Both the position numbers and the translations under genes were made by a program. Under the pieces are notes generated by a model. That model did not search any database. It had not been told where the DNA came from and saw only the letters and a list, made by a program, of their open reading frames with translations. A DNA stretch of 64,000 nucleotides from Phaeobacter sp. QD34_24 (GTDB lineage: Bacteria; Pseudomonadota; Alphaproteobacteria; Rhodobacterales; Rhodobacteraceae): contig NZ_JARCJD010000015.1 of assembly GCF_028890115.1 (NCBI RefSeq), forward strand, positions 54,138 to 118,137, read 5' to 3'. Positions 8,730 through 18,054 of the stretch are shown here, one piece after another. Every line of letters begins with the position of its first letter. Position 1 is the first letter of the stretch.

Positions 8730-10586
8730 CTATTCCGCAGCCTGCGTGGCCTCATCGTCATCGGTGCCGATAAAGCCACCGGACTGGCGCGCCCAGAACT
8801 GCGCGTAACGCCCGCCCAGCGCCAGAAGCTCCTCATGGCTGCCGGTCTCGACCATCTCGCCCTGTTCCATGACGATGATCCGGTCCATCTCGCTGAGGGT
8901 GGACAGGCGGTGCGCGATGGCCAGCACCGTCTTGCCGTCCATCACCCGTTCCAGCGCGGTCTGGATCGCAGCTTCGACCTCGGAATCCAGCGCCGATGTC
9001 GCCTCGTCCAGCACCAGGATCGGCGCGTCTTTCAGAATGGCGCGGGCCAGGGCAATCCGCTGGCGCTGCCCGCCCGAGAGCTTCACGCCCCGCTCGCCCA
9101 GATGCGCGTCATAGCCCGAGCGCCCCTGCCCATCGGCCAGATCCTGGATGAACTCATGCGCCTCGGCCTTTTTCGCGGCGGCGATCAGCTCTGCCTCGCT
9201 GGCATCCGGGCGTCCATAGAGGATGTTTTCGCGGGCCGAGCGGTTGAACATCGCCGTTTCCTGCGTGACCATGCCGATCTGACGGCGCAAGGAGTCCTGC
9301 GTGACATGGGCCACGTCCTGCCCGTCGATCAGCACGCGGCCGCCTTCGGGGTCGTAAAGGCGCAGAAGCAGCGACACCAGCGTGGATTTCCCCGCTCCCG
9401 ATGCGCCGACGATGCCCAGTTTCTCACCGGGGTGGATGGTCAGGTCGATCCCGCGCACGCCGCCAATGTCACGGCCATAGGAGAAGCTGACATCATCGAA
9501 TTGCACCTGCCCTTCGCCAACGGTGAGATCGCGGGCCCCCTCCGTATCGGTGATCCGGTCGAACCGCGCCAGCGTCTTGATGCCGTTTTCGACCTCGCCC
9601 ACGTTGGCGTAGATCCCCATCAGGGCAAAGCTGAGCCAGCCGGTCATCTGCGCCAGGCGAATGGCGATGGTGCCCGCGGCGACGATATCACCCTCGGTGG
9701 CCTGCCCCGCCTGCCACAGCATCAACGAGGCGCCGATCATCATCACCGGCAGCACCCCGGCGCAGCCCATCAGGAAGAACCGGAAGCTGGCCGACAGGGT
9801 GCCCAGATGCAGCCGCGCCTCGCGGTAGTTCGCCATGGCGCCCTTGGCGCTTTCCTCCTCGTTGTCGGCATGGGCAAACAGTTTCACCGTCTTGATATTG
9901 GTGATGGTGTCGACCACCTGCCCCGAGACCATCGCCCGCGCGCCCGCCATCTTGCCCGAGCGTTTGCGGACACGCGGCAGAAAGTAGCGGATCAGCGCGA
10001 AATACCCGATGAGCCAGAGTGCAAACAGCAGGGTGATCCGCCAGTCGATCGACCCCAGCAGGACAAAGGTAGAGGCAAGGGCCGCCAGGCCGAAGATCAC
10101 CACGTTGATGCCTTCGACCGCGACATTGGTCATGGCATTGGCGGTCTGCATCTGCTTCTGGGCAATGCGGCCTGCAAAATCATCGTCGAAATAGCTGACC
10201 GATTGCCCCAGCACCCAGGTGTTGAGCCGCGACAGGATCAAGGGAGAGATGAAGGGCTGCACCAGCACCGCATTGGCAAAGGCACCCAGCCCAAGGATCG
10301 CCGGGCGGAACAGCAGGAAGAAGGCGACAAAGGCGATGACCACCGGCATGTGCTGGGTGAAGAACGCTGCCGGTCCCGCCTCTACCGCTGTATCGATGAT
10401 ATAGCCCAGCAGGAAGGCGTTGAGCGTATCCATGCCCCCCGCCAGCACCGACAGGATCACGAAAACTCCCAGCACCGGCCAGGCCCCCGCCAGCGCCCAG
10501 CGCGTGAACCCCATCAGCGTGGAGGGCGGCGGGCCAGAGGCCGGGCGGAAGGGATCAAGCCGCCGGTCGAGAAAGGATTTCAGCAT
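8730..10586 (-). CDS. ABC exporter half-transporter (second of pair)
   Basis: 618 residues: a six-helix exporter membrane domain (about 30-330) fused to a nucleotide-binding domain. The latter has Walker A GASGAGKST, a Q-loop in GMVTQET, signature LSGGQRQR, Walker B ILVLDEATSALD and the switch AHRLS. Its start codon lies seven bases inside the 3' end of the preceding ABC gene, so the two are translationally coupled. The likely product is a heterodimeric inner-membrane exporter. Both NBDs look catalytically complete, unlike exporters with one degenerate site. Substrate (lipid, drug or peptide) cannot be read from sequence. Confidence 0.93.
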   Translation of the reverse strand: MLKSFLDRRLDPFRPASGPPPSTLMGFTRWALAGAWPVLGVFVILSVLAGGMDTLNAFLLGYIIDTAVEAGPAAFFTQHMPVVIAFVAFFLLFRPAILGLGAFANAVLVQPFISPLILSRLNTWVLGQSVSYFDDDFAGRIAQKQMQTANAMTNVAVEGINVVIFGLAALASTFVLLGSIDWRITLLFALWLIGYFALIRYFLPRVRKRSGKMAGARAMVSGQVVDTITNIKTVKLFAHADNEEESAKGAMANYREARLHLGTLSASFRFFLMGCAGVLPVMMIGASLMLWQAGQATEGDIVAAGTIAIRLAQMTGWLSFALMGIYANVGEVENGIKTLARFDRITDTEGARDLTVGEGQVQFDDVSFSYGRDIGGVRGIDLTIHPGEKLGIVGASGAGKSTLVSLLLRLYDPEGGRVLIDGQDVAHVTQDSLRRQIGMVTQETAMFNRSARENILYGRPDASEAELIAAAKKAEAHEFIQDLADGQGRSGYDAHLGERGVKLSGGQRQRIALARAILKDAPILVLDEATSALDSEVEAAIQTALERVMDGKTVLAIAHRLSTLSEMDRIIVMEQGEMVETGSHEELLALGGRYAQFWARQSGGFIGTDDDEATQAAE

Positions 10587-12424
10587 TGCTCTGTCGCCTC
10601 TGCATTGAGGAACCCGCCCGATTGGCGCGCCCAGAACTGAGCATATAGGCCGCCCTTTTGCAAAAGCGCGTCATGGCTGCCTTCTTCGACGATGTGACCC
10701 TGATCCAGCACCAGAATGCGGTCCATCTGGGCGATGGTGGACAGCCGGTGGGCAATGGCGATCACGGTCTTCCCTTCCATCATCCCATACAGGGTTTCCT
10801 GGATGGCGGCCTCCACTTCGGAATCCAGCGCCGATGTCGCCTCGTCCAGCAGAAGGATCGGTGCGTCCTTCAGGATCACCCGCGCCAGGGTGATCCGCTG
10901 CCGCTGGCCACCCGAGAGTTTCACGCCACGTTCCCCCACATGGGCATCATAGCCCCTGCGGCCCTGCGGATCCTCAAGATCGAGGATGAACTCATGCGCC
11001 TGAGCCTGACGGGCGGCGGCGATCATCTCGTCCTCGCTGGCATCCGGGCGCCCATAGAGAAGGTTATCCCGCACCGAACGATGTAAGAGCGCGCTGTCCT
11101 GCTGCACCATGCCGATATGGCTGCGCACACTATCCTGCGTCACTGCGGCAATGTCCTGACCGTCGATCAGGATCTGCCCCTTGTCCGGGTCATAGAACCG
11201 CAGCAAGAGCTTCACCAAGGTCGATTTGCCCGCGCCGGACCGTCCGATCAGGCCAATCTTTTCGCCGGGGTGGATGGTCAGGTTGATGGCCTCCAGCCCG
11301 CCCGCCTCGCGCCCGTAGTGATGCGACAGATCATTCAGCTCGATCTCGCCCTTGGTCAGTTGCAAGGGCGCTGCATCCGGGCGGTCCACCAGGGCAATCG
11401 GCTGGGCAATGGTGCGCATGCCCTCAGCCACCACGCCAAGCTGACGGAAGAAGGAGGTCAGCGCCCACATGATCCAGCCGGTCATCGCATTGAGCCGCAA
11501 GGTCAGCGCCGTGGCCGCCGCCACCGCCCCGACCGAAGCCGAACCCTGCATCCACAACAGGAAGGCCCAGCCGACAACGCCCACGATCAACAGCCCGTTC
11601 AGCGTGACCAGAACGCCGTCCATCACGGTGAAGATGCGCATCTCCACCTGGAAGGTGCGGCGTGTTTCCTCGATGGCCTCTTTGGCATAAGACAGCTCAC
11701 GGCTGTCATGGGCGAACATCTTGACCGAATGGATGTTGGAATAGCTGTCCACCACCCGCCCCGTGACGGTGGAGCGCGCATCCGAGGCGGCCTCGCTCGC
11801 CGGGCCGACACGCAGGATCGTCCAGCGCACCAACAGGCCATACAGGACGAACCAGATCGCCAGCGGCAGCATCAGGCGCACATCCGCCGCCATCAGCATG
11901 ACCCCCGCCCCCACCAGATAGGCCAGCGAAAAGGTGATGGCGTCAAACACCTGGAACACCACTTCGCCCGCCGCCGGAGGCGTCTGCATGATCCGGTTGG
12001 CGATACGGCCGGCAAAGTCATTCTCGAACCAGCTGACAGACTGGCGCAGCACATGGCGATGCGCCCGCCAGCGGATCAGCGTGCCGAAATTGGGCAGGAT
12101 GCTGTTGTTCAGCAGCAGCACGTCCAACAGCTGCAGGACGGGTCTCAGCAACAGGATGAAAAGGGCAACGGTGATCAGCTCGGTTCCGTGATCCTGCCAG
12201 ACCTGCGCCGGTGATCCCCCCAGAAGATCGACAATCCGGCCCATGTAGTAGATCAGCCCAATCTCGATCGAGGCGACCACAACCGACATCAGGCCAGTCA
12301 GCACAAACACGGTTTTGAAGGGCCGCGCATAGTCACGCAGGAACGGCCACAGACGGGTCGGAGGCGCATCCCGTTCAGGATAGTCGCAATAGGGATCAAT
12401 GAGGTTTTCGAAGAAACGAAACAT
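10580..12424 (-). CDS. ABC exporter half-transporter (first of pair)
   Basis: 614 residues with the same architecture as its partner: membrane helices over about 35-325, then an NBD with GRSGAGKST, a Q-loop in GMVQQDS, LSGGQRQR and ILLLDEATSALD. I start it at 12424 (MFRFFENL) because GGAG lies eight bases upstream; the frame is open for another 66 codons without similarity. It heads the two-gene exporter operon. The region 12425-12640 separates it from cca and should carry the promoter, though no clear -35/-10 pair stands out. The two proteins resemble each other along their length, as expected from an old duplication. Confidence 0.92.
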   Translation of the reverse strand: MFRFFENLIDPYCDYPERDAPPTRLWPFLRDYARPFKTVFVLTGLMSVVVASIEIGLIYYMGRIVDLLGGSPAQVWQDHGTELITVALFILLLRPVLQLLDVLLLNNSILPNFGTLIRWRAHRHVLRQSVSWFENDFAGRIANRIMQTPPAAGEVVFQVFDAITFSLAYLVGAGVMLMAADVRLMLPLAIWFVLYGLLVRWTILRVGPASEAASDARSTVTGRVVDSYSNIHSVKMFAHDSRELSYAKEAIEETRRTFQVEMRIFTVMDGVLVTLNGLLIVGVVGWAFLLWMQGSASVGAVAAATALTLRLNAMTGWIMWALTSFFRQLGVVAEGMRTIAQPIALVDRPDAAPLQLTKGEIELNDLSHHYGREAGGLEAINLTIHPGEKIGLIGRSGAGKSTLVKLLLRFYDPDKGQILIDGQDIAAVTQDSVRSHIGMVQQDSALLHRSVRDNLLYGRPDASEDEMIAAARQAQAHEFILDLEDPQGRRGYDAHVGERGVKLSGGQRQRITLARVILKDAPILLLDEATSALDSEVEAAIQETLYGMMEGKTVIAIAHRLSTIAQMDRILVLDQGHIVEEGSHDALLQKGGLYAQFWARQSGGFLNAEATEQC

Positions 12425-12640
12425 GGCGGGTGCTCCAATCGCTTGAGCAAATTCAGAATGCAATACATGCGTCAGATGGGTGCCGTACGACCCCTGACAA
12501 ACGGGCGGTATCGGCGTTAGCTGTACCAGATCCCGTAATACATGAGCATTCCTCCCGGTGCCTTTCGTTCGGGCATAGGGATAGCGGTGCAGATCGGTTT
12601 TGTCACCCCTGCAATGTCTCAAAATGTGACTGGGATGCCT

Positions 12641-13804
12641 TCAGTGTCCCGAAAGAGCCAGAAGCTGGGCGCGATCCAGGACAAACCCCGAGGCGATCCA
12701 GGCCACCTTCAGCCGCTTCAATTCGGCGCCCAGCGCAGCACCGCTCAGGCCCGGCATAAGGTCGCCCGCCACCACCGGGAAGCTCTGCGCGGCACCATGC
12801 TCTGCCTCTTCCAGCGCCTTTGGCGCCAGGGGCTGCTCCATAAAGGCCGCGCGCAGGATCAACGCATCGCGCCCCTGTTCTGCCCCCAATTGATAGCCCA
12901 GTTCTCCTGGCCCCTTGGTGCCGCTTGCCGCCTCGTAAAGACGGTCCAGCCTGCGCGCCTGCTCCTTGCTGAGCCGCAAGGGATCCTGCAGATCCAAACC
13001 TGCGCTGATGCTGGCCAAACGCCGGATCGGATCGGATGCCAGCCCAGCCTGCCCTTCCAGATGGAGGAGCGGTGCCAGCGCGCGGTCCTCCGCCCCCGGC
13101 AGGATCTGCGCCAAGACCCCCGTCTGCCGCATCACCGCAATCGCGGGTGCCGGGTCAGGCGCGGCAAGGAGTTTCAGCAGTTCCGCCCCCACGCGCTCCC
13201 GAGAGAGCCGTTCCAGCCCATCCAGATTGGCCGCAATCGCCGCCAGTGCATCCGGGTCAAAGCCCGCCGCCTGATCGCCATACCAGGCATGAAAGCGGAA
13301 ATACCGCAGCGAGCGCAGGTAATCCTCGCGGATACGATCTTCGGCTGTGCCAATAAATCGGATGCGCCGCGTCTCAAGATCCGGCATGCCGCCCAGGGGA
13401 TCGACGATACTACCATCGGGACGGGCATAAAGCGCATTGACGGTGAAATCGCGCCGTGCGGCGTCTTCGGCGATATCGGTCGCAAAGGCCACGACCGCGC
13501 GGCGACCATCGGTGGCCACATCCTTGCGGAAGGTGGTGACCTCATGCGGGATGCCGCCTTGGATCAGGGTCACGGTGCCATGATCAATCCCGGTCGGCAC
13601 CGCGCGGATCCCGGCCTTTTTCGCCAGTTCCAGCACCACTTCGGGCGTTGCATCCGTTGCAATGTCGATGTCCGAAACCGGAGCCCCCAGCAGCGCATTG
13701 CGCACACAGCCCCCCACGAAGAATGCCTCTGCCCCCTCGGCCGTCAGAGCGGCACAGACCGCTTGGGTCTCAGGTGCGGTCAGCCAGTCTTCGGTGATCC
13801 GCAT
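12641..13804 (-). CDS. cca: CCA tRNA nucleotidyltransferase / poly(A) polymerase family
   Basis: 387 residues. Adds or repairs the 3' CCA end of tRNAs, or polyadenylates RNA; these class II enzymes are hard to tell apart. The head has FFVGGCVRNALLG and the metal-binding SDIDIAT pair, followed by RRDFTVNALY and the RIREDYLRSLRYFRF helix of the neck. Length fits short alphaproteobacterial members without an HD domain. The start is the ATG in a TGATG junction with the upstream Nudix gene; a GTG three bases earlier is possible. Likely co-transcribed with that gene. Confidence 0.88.
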   Translation of the reverse strand: MRITEDWLTAPETQAVCAALTAEGAEAFFVGGCVRNALLGAPVSDIDIATDATPEVVLELAKKAGIRAVPTGIDHGTVTLIQGGIPHEVTTFRKDVATDGRRAVVAFATDIAEDAARRDFTVNALYARPDGSIVDPLGGMPDLETRRIRFIGTAEDRIREDYLRSLRYFRFHAWYGDQAAGFDPDALAAIAANLDGLERLSRERVGAELLKLLAAPDPAPAIAVMRQTGVLAQILPGAEDRALAPLLHLEGQAGLASDPIRRLASISAGLDLQDPLRLSKEQARRLDRLYEAASGTKGPGELGYQLGAEQGRDALILRAAFMEQPLAPKALEEAEHGAAQSFPVVAGDLMPGLSGAALGAELKRLKVAWIASGFVLDRAQLLALSGH

Positions 13805-14415
13805 CACGTCCCCATCCGATCCGCAAACTGGCGCAGCATCCGGGCCGTGGCTCCCCAGATGTAATAGGGGCCAAAGGGCACCGTGTAATAGCGCCTGTGT
13901 GTCCCCATCCAGCGGCGGGATTCAACGATGTAGTTCCTCGGATCAAGCACATGGGTGAGGGGCACCGAGAAGACCTCGTCCACCTCGCCCGCCTCGGGGC
14001 GGATCTCAAACCCCGAACGCAGGATGGCAACCACAGGTGTTACCTGGAAACTGGTCACCGTTTCATGGGTGGGCAGATGGCCGATCACCTCGGGCAGGTC
14101 CTGGGGCAGGCCGATCTCTTCCCAGGCTTCGCGCAGGGCGGCATGAGTCACATCCCGGTCGCCCTCATCCACCTTGCCGCCGGGAAAGGCGATCTGCCCC
14201 GGATGGTGCTTCAGGGCAGAGGAGCGTTTCGTCAGGATCACGCGCGGCTCGACTCCCGCCAGCGAGATGGGAACCAGCACCCCCGCAGGACGCAGTTTGC
14301 GCCCCGGCGGCAGGGTGAAATCGGGGTTGAGATCGAAGTCCGAAGAGCCATCCCCCGGCCCCACCTCAACGGCACGGCGGAGGCGGTCTGTCAGCTCCTC
14401 GGGAGTGTCATACAT
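13804..14415 (-). CDS. Nudix hydrolase, probable CoA pyrophosphatase (NudL-like)
   Basis: 203 residues with a complete Nudix box, GGKVDEGD through REAWEEIGL. Just before it is the UPF0035-type segment LTKRSSALKHHPGQIAFPGG, which marks coenzyme A diphosphatases. The enzyme would cleave CoA or its derivatives to 3',5'-ADP and phosphopantetheine. Its stop overlaps the cca start by one base, so the two are probably one transcript. This pairing links CoA turnover to tRNA maintenance only by position. The region upstream toward hslO is 26 bases, so hslO may be in the same operon. Confidence 0.85.
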   Translation of the reverse strand: MYDTPEELTDRLRRAVEVGPGDGSSDFDLNPDFTLPPGRKLRPAGVLVPISLAGVEPRVILTKRSSALKHHPGQIAFPGGKVDEGDRDVTHAALREAWEEIGLPQDLPEVIGHLPTHETVTSFQVTPVVAILRSGFEIRPEAGEVDEVFSVPLTHVLDPRNYIVESRRWMGTHRRYYTVPFGPYYIWGATARMLRQFADRMGT

Positions 14416-14441
14416 CTGTGGGCCTGTTCAGTTTTGCAGCA

Positions 14442-15425
14442 CTAGGATGGCGGGTTCTCGGCGTCAAAACCCAGCGTCTTTGGGTCCAGATCGTAATGGG
14501 CGCCGCAGAATTGGCAATCCGCCGTGACGCGACCTTCCTCGGTGGTCATCTTTTCCAGATCCTTGGCCGAGTAGATCGACAGGCTGTTGCGCACGCGCTC
14601 CTCGGAACAGGTGCAGCCGAATTGCACCTGCTGCGCATCAAAGACCCGCGGGCCTTCCTCGTGGAACAGACGCACCAGCAGATCAGTCGGCGTCACGCTC
14701 GGGCCGATCAGCTCCAGATCCTCGACCGTCTCCAAGAGCATGTTGACGCGATTCCAGTTCTCCTGCGTGTCACCAGAAACCAGATCATCGGCGTTCAGGA
14801 TATCGCCGCGCCCCTGCAGTTCGGCTGCAAAGGGCGATGCCTTGGGCATATGCTGCAGCATCACCCCGCCCGCGCGCCAGTGCTCGGACACGCCCGGCTC
14901 GGAAGACTTGCCAAAGCTGAGGCTGAACCGCGTCGGCAACTGTTCGGACTGGGCAAAATAGGCCTCGGCGCAGGCACAAAGCGATCCGCCCGCCAGCGGG
15001 GTGATCCCCTGGTAGGGCTGCATGTTCTGGCCCTGGTCGATCATGATGGCAAAATAGCCCTCGCCCACCTGATCAAAGGGCAGACCCGGCGTGAGCCGCG
15101 CCGCATCATAGCTGGCGTAGGCGCGGATCTTGGCAGGCTCTCCCTCGGCCTGGGGCGCATAGTAGTCGGTCGCGATCATGCGCACGGCGCCCTTGGACTG
15201 CACCTGCAGCGACAGCTTCCACTGCAGCTTGATCGTCTGACCGATCAGCGCGGTCAGCAAGGCCATCTCGGCCACCAGCGCCTCGACCTGGGGCGGGTAG
15301 TCGTGCTGCTTCAGAATGCCATCAAGCACACCATCAAGACGCGCCACGCGGCCCCGCATGTCGGAGGCATCAAGCTGGAAGGGCAGGACCGTATCGTCCC
15401 ACGCGATTTTCGAACCAAGTGTCAT
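14442..15425 (-). CDS. hslO: Hsp33 redox-regulated chaperone
   Basis: 327 residues. Hsp33 holds unfolding proteins under oxidative stress; it is switched on when its zinc-bound cysteines form disulfides. The C-terminal zinc centre is intact: CTC (followed by SEERV) and CQFC. The N-terminal domain has the expected start and the substrate-binding core. It is first of a likely hslO-nudix-cca run on the minus strand. No special promoter element was recognised upstream, and a divergent Nudix gene starts about 75 bases away. Confidence 0.92.
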   Translation of the reverse strand: MTLGSKIAWDDTVLPFQLDASDMRGRVARLDGVLDGILKQHDYPPQVEALVAEMALLTALIGQTIKLQWKLSLQVQSKGAVRMIATDYYAPQAEGEPAKIRAYASYDAARLTPGLPFDQVGEGYFAIMIDQGQNMQPYQGITPLAGGSLCACAEAYFAQSEQLPTRFSLSFGKSSEPGVSEHWRAGGVMLQHMPKASPFAAELQGRGDILNADDLVSGDTQENWNRVNMLLETVEDLELIGPSVTPTDLLVRLFHEEGPRVFDAQQVQFGCTCSEERVRNSLSIYSAKDLEKMTTEEGRVTADCQFCGAHYDLDPKTLGFDAENPPS

Positions 15426-15501
15426 GGGGTTTCCTTACACGCCGGAGGTTGGCATATCGAGCCTATATAGGGTTTTCCCATTTGGAGTGAAGGGGGCGCA
15501 A

Positions 15502-15939
15502 GTGATCAGGCGTTTTGGTGAGCCGCCAGAGACCGGGCGGGACTACAGGATCAGGCCGGGGATCTACGCACTGTTGCCGCGGGACGGTAAGTTGCTGTTG
15601 ACCTGCCAGATGGATCCGGAGCCGGACATCCAACTGCCGGGCGGCGGCATTGATCCGGGCGAGGCCCCCATTCCCGCCCTGCACCGCGAGGTTTTCGAGG
15701 AAACCGGCTGGAGCATCGGTCGTCCCCGCAGGCTCGGCGCCTTTCGCCGCTTCGTCTTTATGCCGGAATACGATCTCTGGGCGGAAAAACTGTGCCAGAT
15801 CTACATGGCCCGCCCCCTGCGTCGGTTGGGCCCCCCGAAAGAACCGGGTCACGAAGCACTGTGGATGACGGGGCAAGAGGCGATGAAACACCTCGGCAAC
15901 CCCGGTGATCGGCATTTTGCAGCCCGGTTCTGTGGCTGA
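15502..15939 (+). CDS. Nudix hydrolase, substrate unknown
   Basis: About 145 residues with a full Nudix box (GGGIDPGEAP followed by REVFEETGW). The frame stays open upstream into hslO on the other strand, but that part is a shadow. A GTG at 15502 follows a GGGGG run, and another GTG at 15487 is possible; neither is an ATG, so the start is uncertain. The protein resembles small housekeeping Nudix enzymes acting on nucleoside diphosphate derivatives. Divergent from hslO, with no operon partner downstream. Confidence 0.8.
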   Translation: MIRRFGEPPETGRDYRIRPGIYALLPRDGKLLLTCQMDPEPDIQLPGGGIDPGEAPIPALHREVFEETGWSIGRPRRLGAFRRFVFMPEYDLWAEKLCQIYMARPLRRLGPPKEPGHEALWMTGQEAMKHLGNPGDRHFAARFCG

Positions 15940-16255
15940 ACACCGATCACGGCACGTCCATCGTAGCGCCCGAAATACGGCAGCCGGTGCCCTCCCGCGC
16001 CCGACCTGATCGGCCCCTGGGGCCTCGGGTCGAGGCTTGGGCCCGGCAGCGCGCAAGCGCGCTGCGCGCGTGACAGATTGATCCCTGTGCACAGCAGAGC
16101 AACCGCTGCACGCGACGGCGTGCAGCCCGGCCCAACAAGAGCTGGTGATCTGTGATCATCGCGCGATTGGCGGGAGTGCGACCGGGCAGCAGTTGCGGCC
16201 GTCCGGATACATCATGGATGTGAGGCGAGTGGCGTGGGATGAATGGATCCTGCGC
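15940..16255. other. Non-coding gap with two strong hairpins
   Basis: No convincing gene. It lies between two convergent genes. Two perfect stems stand out: 16046-16065 (nine pairs, two-base loop) and 16105-16126 (nine pairs, GACG loop). Neither is followed by a T run, so they are not classic terminators, though either could stall or protect transcript ends. Confidence 0.5.
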
Positions 16256-17488
16256 CTAGGGGCCTTCGTATTCGAACAGGGTCGCGGAGACGTCATCTTC
16301 CAGCCCATGCTCCTGCGACAGGATCTGGGTCAGGTTCCAGTAGAGATCGTCCAGGAATTCCTTGCCGCTTTGGCTGCCGTCGCATTTCTTGATCAACTCA
16401 AGCAGCCCCTCGGCCTCCAGCATCTCGCCATTCTCCAGGCGTGCCTCGGTGAACCCGTCGGAGTAAAGCAGCAGACGGTCGCCCTTTTCCAGGACCAGCT
16501 CTTCCTGCGTATAGCCAATATCGGGCACCAAGCCGACGGGCACACCGCCCTTGCCAATGAATTCCGCGGTGCCGTCCTTGCGCAGGAGCAGCGGGTGCGG
16601 ATGCCCGGCCTGCACCATCTTCAACACGCCGCTGCGCAGATCGACGATGCAATAGGCCATGGTGAAGTATTCTTCGATACCGGTATCCGCGATCAGACGC
16701 GCGTTCAGCAGGCTGGCGACCTCTTCCGGTTGTCGCAGGGCATAAAACCGGTTGAACCGCTTTTCCATGCCGACATTCTGATCGAAATAGGTCGAAGAGA
16801 GATACCCGCCAAGACGCGCGGTCATCATTGCCGAGGTGATGCCGTGGCCCGACACATCGATGGAATAAAAGCCGATTCGGTTCACACCCGGGCAGAACAT
16901 ACCCACAAGATCGCCACCGATATGGCCACAGGGTTTGAGCAGCAGGCTGACCGTCGAGGAGCCAAAGCTTTTCGAGAGTTCCGGTACAAGTGATTCCTGG
17001 ATCTTCCGCGCCTGGATCAGATCCTTGTCGATCGCATCATAGACCCGCTGCAATTCGCCCAGGGTTTCCGAGACGATGCGGTTCTTCTCTGACAGCTCCC
17101 GCTGCATGCGCAGGATTCGCTCTCCGGCCGAGATCCGCGCGCGCAGCTCATCCGAACTGACCGGTTTGGTCAGGAAGTCATCGGCGCCCGCATCCAGCCC
17201 TTCGGCCACCTCGTTCTTTTCGCTCTTCGAGGTCAGAAGGATAAAATAGCTATAGTTTTCAGTCGATTGCCTGCGGAACTCGCGACAGAACTCGATGCCG
17301 TTCATCCCCGGCATCATCCAGTCGCTGAGGATCAGATCGGGCGGATCCTGCAAGCAGATCTCCATAGCCTCTTCGCCGCCCTCAGCCTCTAGGACGTCAA
17401 ATCCCCACTTCTTCAGGGACGCCACAAGGATTCGACGCTGCAGCCGACTGTCATCGACAACCAGAACACGGTTGATCGAACCGCTCAT
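16256..17488 (-). CDS. Response regulator with SpoIIE/PP2C phosphatase output (RsbU-like)
   Basis: 410 residues. Residues 1-125 are a receiver with the acid pair D12/D13, phospho-acceptor D56 (LSDWMMPG) and K108. A coiled-coil linker (about 125-170) joins it to a SpoIIE-type serine phosphatase domain with the metal-binding GGD, DVSGHG, SDGFTE and EDDV motifs. Such proteins dephosphorylate anti-sigma-factor antagonists in partner-switching stress control. The start at 17488 follows AGGAAAA. An Hpt phosphotransfer protein is divergent next door and is the likely phosphate source. No STAS or anti-sigma gene lies beside it; the nearest STAS gene is in the che cluster. Confidence 0.88.
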   Translation of the reverse strand: MSGSINRVLVVDDSRLQRRILVASLKKWGFDVLEAEGGEEAMEICLQDPPDLILSDWMMPGMNGIEFCREFRRQSTENYSYFILLTSKSEKNEVAEGLDAGADDFLTKPVSSDELRARISAGERILRMQRELSEKNRIVSETLGELQRVYDAIDKDLIQARKIQESLVPELSKSFGSSTVSLLLKPCGHIGGDLVGMFCPGVNRIGFYSIDVSGHGITSAMMTARLGGYLSSTYFDQNVGMEKRFNRFYALRQPEEVASLLNARLIADTGIEEYFTMAYCIVDLRSGVLKMVQAGHPHPLLLRKDGTAEFIGKGGVPVGLVPDIGYTQEELVLEKGDRLLLYSDGFTEARLENGEMLEAEGLLELIKKCDGSQSGKEFLDDLYWNLTQILSQEHGLEDDVSATLFEYEGP

Positions 17489-17700
17489 GGCGTTTTCCTC
17501 ATGGTCCACTGGACTGTCTGGCAACAACTATCGATACCTCATACACTAGCAACGAATAGGCCCGCAATGGGCGCAGTATCCGGCCAGTTCTTTAACGGCG
17601 CGTGAAATCTAAAATTCGATCCACGCAATCTTTCATCCAAAATTTACTGGTTGGACCTTATGAAATACTTACCAAGGAAAAAGAAGCGGGAACTTTTGCC

Positions 17701-18024
17701 ATGATCAACTGGCCGCGCGTCAAGGAGCTTCGCGAGGAAGTCGGCGCAGAAGACTTTGATGAAGTTGTCGAACTGTTCCTGGAAGAGGTGGAAGGCGTGA
17801 TCAGCAAGCTGCGCACGAACGACCGCAGCGCCCTGGAACAGGATCTGCACTTTCTCAAGGGCAGCGCCATGAACCTCGGCTTTGATGACTTCTCGAGCCT
17901 CTGCATGACGGGCGAGCGTCAATCGGCCGAGGGCGCCGCCGCTTCCGTGGATCTGGCGGCCGTCGTCACCTCCTATGAACAGTCCAAGGCAGATTTCCTG
18001 TCGAAACTGCCGGCCCTGGCCTGA
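17701..18024 (+). CDS. Hpt (histidine phosphotransfer) domain protein
   Basis: 107 residues forming a single four-helix Hpt domain. The phospho-histidine is in LHFLKGSAMNLGF, the canonical H-x-x-K-G-S motif. The start at 17701 gives a protein of normal Hpt size; the frame is open upstream without similarity. It is divergent from the receiver-phosphatase gene and shares its 212-base promoter region, so it may pass phosphate between a hybrid kinase elsewhere and that receiver. It converges with ilvA 30 bases downstream. Confidence 0.85.
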   Translation: MINWPRVKELREEVGAEDFDEVVELFLEEVEGVISKLRTNDRSALEQDLHFLKGSAMNLGFDDFSSLCMTGERQSAEGAAASVDLAAVVTSYEQSKADFLSKLPALA

Positions 18025-18054
18025 CACCCAGGCCTGCCGACAGACCGGCAACCG

